6,071 nucleotides of DNA, taken from contig JAJRSN010000232.1 in assembly GCA_024278715.1 (NCBI GenBank), positions 1 to 6,071 on the forward strand. Direction: 5' to 3'. Positions 1 to 5,443 of the stretch are shown here, in pieces. The notes below the pieces were generated by a model, which was not told the DNA's origin, ran no database searches, and was given only the letters and a program-made list of their open reading frames with translations. The translations under genes were made by a program, and so were the position numbers. Origin of the DNA: Calditrichota bacterium (GTDB lineage: Bacteria; Calditrichota; Calditrichia; Calditrichales; Calditrichaceae). Within the stretch, counting starts at the first letter, position 1; each line of letters opens with the position of its first letter.

Positions 1-8
1 AAATTAAC

Positions 9-46
9 CGCGAAGTTCGCCAAGGATGCGCAAAGGACGCAAAAAA
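9..46. repeat. Degenerate short tandem repeat, consensus CGCNAAGGA
   Basis: Four successive units can be read, starting at 9, 18, 29 and 38: CGCGAAGTT, CGCCAAGGATG, CGCAAAGGA and CGCAAAAAA. The unit is about 9 bases and the second copy carries two extra bases. No reading frame uses it. Similar CGCAAAG-rich words occur between genes in many environmental bacterial genomes, which is recollection and not a search result. It may continue to the left of the window. Its function is unknown. Confidence 0.55.
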
Positions 47-322
47 AATTGGTTCTGTTTTTTTTGGCGCTCAAGAAAAACGGTTATTTGGAACACATCG
101 TGCCTATTTTACTCGTCAAGCGTCACTTTTTACTCACGGCTTTCTGCTTTCTGATATCCTTTTTCATTTTTCTTTTGTCATTTTTCTTATTTTTCACTCG
201 TTACTTGCAACCGGTATCCTGCAACTCCGTCATTGGTCGCTTTAATCTTGAAAGAACTTTAATCTTTAATTTTACCCGTCACGTCCTTGTCGCTCATCTA
301 AAAAAAAAATTAAAATCCCCGA
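47..322. other. T-rich gene-free stretch upstream of tetR
   Basis: I see no credible gene here. The top strand is very T-rich, so its only open frame, starting from TTG at 49, translates to a low-complexity Phe/Leu-rich peptide without a ribosome binding site. The stretch does contain recurring words: TTTTACTCGTCA near 107, CGTCAC plus TTTTTACTCACG near 121-138, TTTTTCACTCGTTAC near 190-204, TGCAAC at 206 and 220, and TTTTACCCGTCACG near 270-283. These look like worn copies of a simple intergenic repeat. A run of ten A lies at 300-309. Confidence 0.5.
240..266. repeat. Direct repeat CTTTAATCTT, 17-bp period
   Basis: CTTTAATCTT occurs at 240-249 and again, identically, at 257-266. The seven bases between them (GAAAGAA) form a small inverted element with the second copy (AAAG-AA-CTTT, 251-260). 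It lies about 60-80 bp upstream of the likely tetR promoter. It could be a protein-binding site or chance in AT-rich DNA. Confidence 0.35.
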
Positions 323-325
323 TTT

Positions 326-348
326 AAGTTGAAACTTTTTACTATACT
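326..348 (+). promoter_or_regulatory. Candidate tetR promoter with overlapping palindrome (possible operator)
   Basis: TATACT at 343-348 is a fair -10 hexamer placed 50 bp before the tetR start codon. No good -35 stands 16-18 bp upstream of it. A perfect inverted repeat, AAGTT-GA-AACTT, fills 326-337, where the -35/-10 spacer would be and where many TetR-family repressors bind. The half-site AGTTGA recurs inverted as TCAACT at 362-367. TTGAAA at 329-334 could instead act as a -35, but its best partner, TCTAAT at 354-359, is 19 bp away. Autoregulation by the downstream gene is an inference from the position. The palindrome is short. Confidence 0.3.
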
Positions 349-398
349 CTACGTCTAATTATCAACTCAGGGTTTAATAAATGTAACGGAGAGACAAA

Positions 399-1040
399 AT
401 GGGTATTTCGGAGCGTAAAGAACGAGAAAAAGAGAGAAGACGTCAGGAGATAATTTCTGCCGCGGAACACGTCTTTTTCCGCAACGGATTTGAGAAGACA
501 ACCATGGATATGATAGCCGAACAGGCTGAATTGAGCAAAGCGACGCTTTATTTTTATTTTAAGAGTAAAGAAGAGCTGTATTTTGCAATTCATCTGCGCG
601 GAGAAGCGATTTTACTTGAAATGATGGAAAACGCCGTTAACCGGGCGCCCTCGACCAAAGAAAAAATACTGAGTCTTCTTAAAACCATTGCCGAATTCAA
701 AAAGCGGTATCCGGATTATTTCGAGGTCATCGAATATTTTCATATCAATCGGGCTCTGCTCAAAAGCGGTTTTGATAAAATAGAAGAATCCTTTAAACGG
801 GAACGCAAGAATTTAAAAAGATGGAGCGATTTAATCGAACAGGGAAAGCGGGAAGGACTTGTTCGGGAAGATCTCGATCCCGTTAAATCCATTATCGTTA
901 TCTGGCTGCAATTTACCGGATTCCTGCAGAGATTCTATTTGATTTGCGATGAATTAAAATCGGAGTTCGGGGTGGAAGAAGATGAATTGCTGGAAGAATC
1001 GTATAAGCTGATTATGAATGGTATTTTACGCAGGGAATGA
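399..1040 (+). CDS. TetR/AcrR-family transcriptional regulator
   Basis: A 213-residue one-component repressor, a normal length for the TetR family. An Arg/Lys/Glu-rich N-terminal arm (residues 5-17) leads into the DNA-binding domain, with helix 1 at about 16-30 ending in FFRNGF. The helix-turn-helix lies at about 34-54, with the family hallmarks TTMDMIAEQAELSKATLY and YFYFKSKEELY directly after. The rest (about 65-213) is a helical ligand-binding and dimerisation domain with no readable ligand specificity. The start is ATG 399, preceded by GGAGAG at 388-393 with 5 bp spacing. An ATG at 381 in the same frame is followed at once by TAA. The gene lies 265 bp upstream of an RND pump operon in the same direction, so it probably represses that operon and itself and is relieved by a small molecule. 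The family call is firm. The target and ligand are inferred. Confidence 0.93.
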   Translation: MGISERKEREKERRRQEIISAAEHVFFRNGFEKTTMDMIAEQAELSKATLYFYFKSKEELYFAIHLRGEAILLEMMENAVNRAPSTKEKILSLLKTIAEFKKRYPDYFEVIEYFHINRALLKSGFDKIEESFKRERKNLKRWSDLIEQGKREGLVREDLDPVKSIIVIWLQFTGFLQRFYLICDELKSEFGVEEDELLEESYKLIMNGILRRE

Positions 1041-1058
1041 AAAGAGCCCGCTTTTTTC
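1039..1058 (+). terminator. Weak hairpin at the end of tetR, possible terminator
   Basis: Overlapping the tetR stop codon, G1039-G1046 can pair with C1051-C1058 in an 8-bp stem that includes one G-U pair, closed by a CCCG loop. The 3' arm holds six T in a row, but no separate T-run follows the stem and only three pairs are G-C. It is at best a poor intrinsic terminator, so some read-through into the pump genes is conceivable. Confidence 0.22.
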
Positions 1059-1200
1059 CGATAGCGAAATTGAAAAAAAACAACGAATTAGTAAAACAGG
1101 TATTTTTATTAATCGTGAAAATTTACACTCCTCCGAACCCCTTTGCTGCGTCACTGGGAGAAGGTCGGGGAAGATTGGGAAAAAACGTAATTAAACGAAT
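1059..1200. other. Gene-free spacer between tetR and the pump operon
   Basis: I see no gene or RNA here. A G/C-rich patch at about 1131-1180 stands out from AT-rich surroundings. It contains ACCCC, ACTGGGAG, AAGGTCGGGG and AGATTGGG, words that resemble the worn CTCCC/GGGAG-type repeats found between genes in many bacteria. That resemblance is from memory only. Confidence 0.35.
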
Positions 1201-1230
1201 TTATCAAAAATGAATTGCTTACAGGATAAT
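1201..1230 (+). promoter_or_regulatory. Candidate promoter of the efflux operon
   Basis: TTATCA (1201-1206) and GATAAT (1225-1230) are separated by 18 bp and match the sigma-70 consensus at 4/6 and 5/6 positions. This would start transcription near 1237, about 70 bp before the adaptor start codon. The 265-bp gap after tetR makes an operon promoter here plausible. The tetR-proximal palindrome AAGTTGAAACTT is not repeated here. Confidence 0.3.
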
Positions 1231-1258
1231 TTTGTCCGAAACGTATGCTTATTCATTT
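1208..1258. repeat. Inverted repeat AAATGAAT/ATTCATTT flanking the promoter region
   Basis: AAATGAAT at 1208-1215 is matched by its perfect reverse complement ATTCATTT at 1251-1258, with 35 bp between the arms. The direct repeat TGCTTA lies just inside it, at 1216-1221 and 1246-1251, in the same orientation. TTTGTC (1231-1236) is also complementary to GACAAA (1269-1274). The arms surround the candidate -10, so this could be a pair of regulator half-sites or an mRNA leader structure. AT-rich DNA produces such matches by chance. Confidence 0.25.
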
Positions 1259-1305
1259 GCGAGAAGGCGACAAATTAAAAATAAATTTTAGAGAAAGGAG
1301 ATAAA

Positions 1306-2337
1306 ATGTACAGGCGAGTCATTCCGGTTATTTTTGCGCTTATGAGTTTGCTGATTTTGAGCAGTTGCGCTAAAGAGAAAACCGAAGCGAAAAATATGGA
1401 ACAGATTTATGCGGAAGAAGGAGTACCGGTAAGAATACGGGAAATCAAACCGCAAAAGTTTACGAAAAGCTTGTATTTTAACGCTCCGTTGCGCGGATAC
1501 CGGGAATCTTCCGCTTTTGCCAGCATCGGAGATCGGGTTGAGAAAATTCTGGTAAAGGTCGGCGACTATGTTCGCAAGGATCAGGTGTTGCTCACCTTTC
1601 CGACCGATAATCCCGCCGCCAGATATTATCAGGCAAAGGTTGCCTATGAAAACGCGGAACGATTGTATAAGCGCATGGACAATCTTTTTAAAACGGGCGG
1701 TATTTCTCAGCAGGATCTGGACAACGCAAAAACTCAGTACGAGGTAGCTAAAGCAAATTGGGATGCTGTTCGTCAGGCGGTAAAAGTTAAGGCGCCCATT
1801 AGCGGATATGTAACCAAAATTGATGTGCGCGAAACGGACAATGTGGATTCCAAAGCCGAATTGTTTACCATTGCCCAAACCCAGCGAATGAAAGCGGAAA
1901 TCTGGGTCTCCGAAAAAGAAATAACGGAAGTTAAAGACGGATTGCCCGCCGTCGCCCGCTGGAATGGCGTCGAAATAAAAGGACGCGTCGTTCAGGTGAA
2001 TATGGCAATGGACGTGATTCACAGGGCTTTTAAAGCCGTTCTTGAATTCGATAATCCGGATAATCGGTTTAAATGCGGGGTTACGGCGGAGATCGAAATC
2101 GAGTCTTACCAAAATCCGGAAGCCGTTGTTGTCGAAGCGACGGACGTTATTAAAGAAGGCGACGCCTATTTTGTATTTGTCAATTTAGACGGGCTGGCAA
2201 AGAAACGCGCCGTAAAATTAGGCAAACAAAACGGAATGAAGATTGAAGTTTTAAAAGGCTTAAAGCCCGGTGATCAATTGATAGTTGAAGGGCAGATGTT
2301 ATTAAAAGAAGGCAGTAAAGTAAAAATAACCGGTTGA
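1306..2337 (+). CDS. RND efflux periplasmic adaptor lipoprotein (HlyD/AcrA/MexA family)
   Basis: A 343-residue membrane fusion protein that bridges the inner-membrane pump and the outer-membrane channel in the periplasm. It starts with a lipoprotein signal (YRR, hydrophobic core 5-18, lipobox LSSC, lipidated Cys21). It continues with the first half of the lipoyl-like domain (about 69-101, with VEKILVKVGDYVRKDQVL) and a short coiled-coil hairpin (about 102-160). The second lipoyl half follows (about 161-190, VKAPISGYVTKIDV), then a beta-barrel domain (about 191-266) and a membrane-proximal domain to the end (GLKPGDQLIVEGQ near 318-330). The hairpin tip carries the R-x3-L-x6-S motif (Arg123, Leu127, Ser134) known to contact TolC-type channels. 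ATG 1306 is preceded by AAAGGAG at 1294-1300 with 5 bp spacing. Residue +2 after the lipid Cys is Ala, so membrane sorting is not obvious. It is the first gene of the pump operon, 10 bp before the permease gene. Confidence 0.93.
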   Translation: MYRRVIPVIFALMSLLILSSCAKEKTEAKNMEQIYAEEGVPVRIREIKPQKFTKSLYFNAPLRGYRESSAFASIGDRVEKILVKVGDYVRKDQVLLTFPTDNPAARYYQAKVAYENAERLYKRMDNLFKTGGISQQDLDNAKTQYEVAKANWDAVRQAVKVKAPISGYVTKIDVRETDNVDSKAELFTIAQTQRMKAEIWVSEKEITEVKDGLPAVARWNGVEIKGRVVQVNMAMDVIHRAFKAVLEFDNPDNRFKCGVTAEIEIESYQNPEAVVVEATDVIKEGDAYFVFVNLDGLAKKRAVKLGKQNGMKIEVLKGLKPGDQLIVEGQMLLKEGSKVKITG

Positions 2338-2345
2338 GAGGGAGG
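2338..2345 (+). promoter_or_regulatory. Ribosome binding site of the permease gene
   Basis: GAGGGAGG immediately follows the adaptor stop codon (2335-2337). GAGG at 2338-2341 has a good 6-bp spacing to ATG 2348, while the stronger GGAGG at 2341-2345 would sit only 2 bp away. The whole intergenic gap is 10 bp, which suggests translational coupling between adaptor and permease. Confidence 0.6.
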
Positions 2346-2347
2346 TT

Positions 2348-5300
2348 ATGTTTTTAGCGAGCATTTCGATTAAGCGACCGATAATGGTCACAATGGGCTT
2401 GGTTGTTTTTATCCTGTTTGGAATACTTTCCTATTTTGCGCTGACTTTGGATTTGATGCCCGAGGTGAAAATTCCTGTGGTCACGGTTCAAACCGTTTAT
2501 CCCGGCGCAGGACCTAAGGAAATTGAGAATCAAGTAACCAAAAAAATTGAAGACGCGGTAGCTACCGTGAGTAAACTGGATCTTATTCAGTCATATTCCA
2601 TGGAAGGGGTTTCGTACGTAATTATTCGGTTTGAATTGGGAAAAGACGTCGATGTGGCAAACCAGGAAATTAAGGATAAGGTCAATGCTATTTTAAATCA
2701 ATTGCCGCGCGATATTGAGCTGCCGGTGGTCGAAAAATTTGACATCAGCGCTTTTCCGATTATGGATGTTCTTCTTTCCGGAGATATTAGTCTGACGGAA
2801 CTGTACGAGGTTGCCGACAAAAAAGTAAAGGACCGGCTTTCGCAGGTTGAGGGCGTCGGTAAAGTTACCATTACCGGCGGTCAGGAACGGGAAATTCGCG
2901 TGGAATTAGACAATCGCGTTGTTTACGAAAACGCCATTTCGCTTTTGCAGTTAAGTCAAATTTTAGCCGCGCAGAATTTAAACGTTCCCGGCGGTCATTT
3001 TAGTCAGGGAAAGCAGGAACTTTCCGTGCGGGTGGACGGCGAATTTGATCGCGTTGAAGCGCTTAAAAATCTTGACATTGCCACGGCTTTTGGCATTAAA
3101 AAACTCAGTTCAATTGCAAATATTAAAGACACCGGAGCGGAAGTCCGTCAACGCAGCATTTTCTTTGATAACGAGCATAAGCTGCGGCAGGACAACGTTG
3201 TGCTGCTCAGTATTGTCAAGAGCGCGGACGGAAACACCGTAAAAATGGCGGAACAAATCAAAAAAGTGCTTCCGATCATCCAAAAAGAGCTGCCGGCAAG
3301 CTGTAAACTTTCCATCGTGCACGACCGTTCCCTTTTTATCGAAAGCTCGGTCGGGGACACTCTCGGAAATATCATTCTCGGAATTATCTTCACAGGTCTT
3401 GTGCTGCTCTTTTTTCTGCACGACTTAAGATCGACGATTATTGTCGCTTTAGCCATGCCCACATCTATTTTGTCCACTTTTTTACTGATGCAATATTCGG
3501 GCTTTAGTCTGAATATCATGACATTGATGGGGCTTTCTACCGCGGTCGGAATATTGGTTACCAACTCCGTTGTGGTGTTGGAAAATATCTTTCGCCACAA
3601 AGAAATGGGGCATAATCGCAGGGATGCCGCGGAAAAGGGAACGGCGGAAATCGCGGTGGCGATCATTGCTTCCACGTTGACCAATATCGTGGTCTTTTTG
3701 CCCATCGCCAATATGTCGAGTATTGTCGGGCAATTTTTTAAAGAATTTGCGCTGACGGTTACTTACGCCACTATTTTTTCACTGATCGTTTCATTTACGA
3801 TCACGCCCATGTTAGCGTCTATTCTTTTACCCGAAGTCGAAACAAAAAAAGGCAAAATCGGGCTAAGGTTAGAAGCAATGTTCCGCGGCTGGGAAAGGTT
3901 CTATCAAAATATTTTAGGATGGATCATCAAAAGCAAAGGTCGCACGGTGGGAATAATTGGCGTAACGCTGGTAATTTTTATTTTCAGCATGTTTATTGCC
4001 GGACGCGTGGGATTCGAATTTATGCCACTTACGGATGAGGGCGATGTGTTGATAGAATTGGAATTGCCGCAGGGTTATAAGCTGGAAGAAACCGCCAATC
4101 TGGTGCGGACGGTTGAACAGAGGCTGGAGAATCATCCCGAAGTCAAAAATCTGCTCACAACAATAGGATCGTTAAGCGAATTGGATATGGGAACGAATCT
4201 GGCGAAAATGCAGGTCAAGTTGGTTGATCTGGACAAACGCGAAATTTCCAGCAGTCAGGCGGCTAATATGTTTATTCGCGAGTTGTCCGATATTCCCAAC
4301 GCAAAAATCCGCGTTTCGGCTATTTCGTCGATGGGCAGCGGCGAAGCCCCCGTTCAGTTCTATTTAATGGGACAGGATATGGAACAGTTGGAAGCGTACA
4401 AACGTGATCTCTTAACCAAAATTCACGATATTCCGGGGCTGGTTAATCTGAACACAAGCTCTCGCTCCGGCAAACCGGAAATCACCATCAAACCCTATCG
4501 TGATAAATTGGCGGAAGCCGGTTTAACGGTTACGGATATTGCCATGACGGTGCGCGCCGCGGTCGAAGGCATGGTGACCACAAAATATCGCGAACACGGC
4601 AATGAATACGATATTCGATTGACCTTAAACGACGGTTCGGTAAATTCTCCGGAAGAATTGGAAAATTTGGCGATTGTTTCGCGCACCGGCGTTTACAGAC
4701 TTGCCCAGTTAGCTGATTTAACGCTTTCCGAAGGTTACAGTAAAATTATGCATAAGGATAAATTTAAAGCCATCCAGTTTACCGGTTATAGCGCGCCGGG
4801 ATATCCGCTGGGCGGTATTGTGAATCAAATTAATCAAAAGATGGCGGAAATAAATTTTAAACCCGGCTACAAATATGAATGGGGCGGCGACGCGGAAATG
4901 ATGGCGAAAACAGCGCGCGATATGCTGCGAACCTTTTTGATCGCCATTGTGCTTACCTACATGCTGCTGGCGGCTATCATGGAAAGTTTATGGCAGCCGC
5001 TCATTATCCTCGGCACCATTCCGCTGGGGTTGATCGGGGTTTTCTGGGCTCTGTTTATTACCGGAAAAACCATGAACACAATTTCCATGATGGCTATTGT
5101 GATGTTGGTCGGTATTGTGGTCAATAATGCCATTCTTTTGCTAGATTACACCAATATTCTGCGCAAACAGGGAAAAAATGTGCGTGACGCCCTGATCGAA
5201 GCCTGCCCCACTAAATTGAAGCCGATCATTATGTCAACGGTCGCGATCATGTTGGGAATGCTGCCCCTGGCTTTAGGTATCGGCTCTTCGGGAGTGGAGA

Positions 5301-5428
5301 TTCGTCAGCCCATGGGTATTGTGAGCATCGGAGGATTATTGGTTTCAGCCGTGCTTACGCTGATCGTAATCCCGGCGTTGTACTATTTGACTTCAAAATC
5401 CGATTCATCGGTGAAAAGTGAGCAATAA
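2348..5428 (+). CDS. RND efflux permease, HAE-1/AcrB family, with altered proton-relay residues
   Basis: A 1026-residue inner-membrane exporter, full length for the family. The RND layout is complete: TM1 (about 11-33), a periplasmic loop of about 300 residues, TM2-TM6 (about 338-492), TM7 (about 531-553), a second periplasmic loop of about 300 residues, and TM8-TM12 (about 858-1013). Family signatures include YPGAGPKEIENQVT (51-64), VKDRLSQVEGVGKVTITGG (160-178), GQFFKEFALT (461-470), FEFMPLTDEGD (556-566) and the TM11/12 block LGMLPLALGIGSS...RQPMGIVSIGGLL. The odd point is TM4, which reads GILVTNSVVVLENI where AcrB has two aspartates (407/408): Thr405-Asn406 replace them. TM10 has Asn926 where AcrB has Lys940. 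Lys956 and Ser963 align with AcrB Arg971 and Thr978. No frameshift or stop is present, so it looks functional. The substrate cannot be read. The start codon is supported by the standard SISIKRPI N-terminus. Confidence 0.95.
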   Translation: MFLASISIKRPIMVTMGLVVFILFGILSYFALTLDLMPEVKIPVVTVQTVYPGAGPKEIENQVTKKIEDAVATVSKLDLIQSYSMEGVSYVIIRFELGKDVDVANQEIKDKVNAILNQLPRDIELPVVEKFDISAFPIMDVLLSGDISLTELYEVADKKVKDRLSQVEGVGKVTITGGQEREIRVELDNRVVYENAISLLQLSQILAAQNLNVPGGHFSQGKQELSVRVDGEFDRVEALKNLDIATAFGIKKLSSIANIKDTGAEVRQRSIFFDNEHKLRQDNVVLLSIVKSADGNTVKMAEQIKKVLPIIQKELPASCKLSIVHDRSLFIESSVGDTLGNIILGIIFTGLVLLFFLHDLRSTIIVALAMPTSILSTFLLMQYSGFSLNIMTLMGLSTAVGILVTNSVVVLENIFRHKEMGHNRRDAAEKGTAEIAVAIIASTLTNIVVFLPIANMSSIVGQFFKEFALTVTYATIFSLIVSFTITPMLASILLPEVETKKGKIGLRLEAMFRGWERFYQNILGWIIKSKGRTVGIIGVTLVIFIFSMFIAGRVGFEFMPLTDEGDVLIELELPQGYKLEETANLVRTVEQRLENHPEVKNLLTTIGSLSELDMGTNLAKMQVKLVDLDKREISSSQAANMFIRELSDIPNAKIRVSAISSMGSGEAPVQFYLMGQDMEQLEAYKRDLLTKIHDIPGLVNLNTSSRSGKPEITIKPYRDKLAEAGLTVTDIAMTVRAAVEGMVTTKYREHGNEYDIRLTLNDGSVNSPEELENLAIVSRTGVYRLAQLADLTLSEGYSKIMHKDKFKAIQFTGYSAPGYPLGGIVNQINQKMAEINFKPGYKYEWGGDAEMMAKTARDMLRTFLIAIVLTYMLLAAIMESLWQPLIILGTIPLGLIGVFWALFITGKTMNTISMMAIVMLVGIVVNNAILLLDYTNILRKQGKNVRDALIEACPTKLKPIIMSTVAIMLGMLPLALGIGSSGVEIRQPMGIVSIGGLLVSAVLTLIVIPALYYLTSKSDSSVKSEQ

Positions 5429-5433
5429 GGAAT

Positions 5434-5437
5434 GGAG
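5434..5437 (+). promoter_or_regulatory. Ribosome binding site deciding the TolC-like start
   Basis: Three in-frame ATGs lie at 5432, 5438 and 5444. GGAG at 5434-5437 sits 6 bp before ATG 5444, the best spacing, and it overlaps or follows too closely to serve the other two well. AAGG at 5427-5430 could support ATG 5438 less strongly. Choosing 5444 also gives the cleanest signal peptide. Confidence 0.5.
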
Positions 5438-5443
5438 ATGACC

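Noticed and set aside
49..327. 92-codon open frame beginning with TTG on the + strand
   Set aside because: It is Phe/Leu-rich low-complexity translation of T-rich DNA, with no ribosome binding site, no recognisable domain and overlap with repeat-like sequence.
381..386. ATG-TAA start-stop pair in frame with and 18 bp upstream of tetR
   Set aside because: It has no ribosome binding site of its own and probably arises by chance. It merely confirms that tetR cannot start further upstream in this frame.
1..398. Possible CRISPR array or small RNA gene in the repeat-bearing left region
   Set aside because: The repeats are short, degenerate and without regular spacers. I saw no convincing tRNA-like, riboswitch-like or stable GC-rich fold.
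1288..2112. 274-codon open frame on the - strand opposite the adaptor gene
   Set aside because: It lies antisense inside a clear lipoprotein adaptor gene, and its product shows no domain pattern. It is a shadow of the coding strand.
3110..3733. Several overlapping - strand open frames within the permease gene
   Set aside because: All lie inside the RND permease coding region, lack plausible starts and show no family features.
4879..5127. 82-codon + strand open frame in another frame of the permease gene
   Set aside because: It overlaps TM8-TM10 of the permease, whose own frame matches the RND family throughout.
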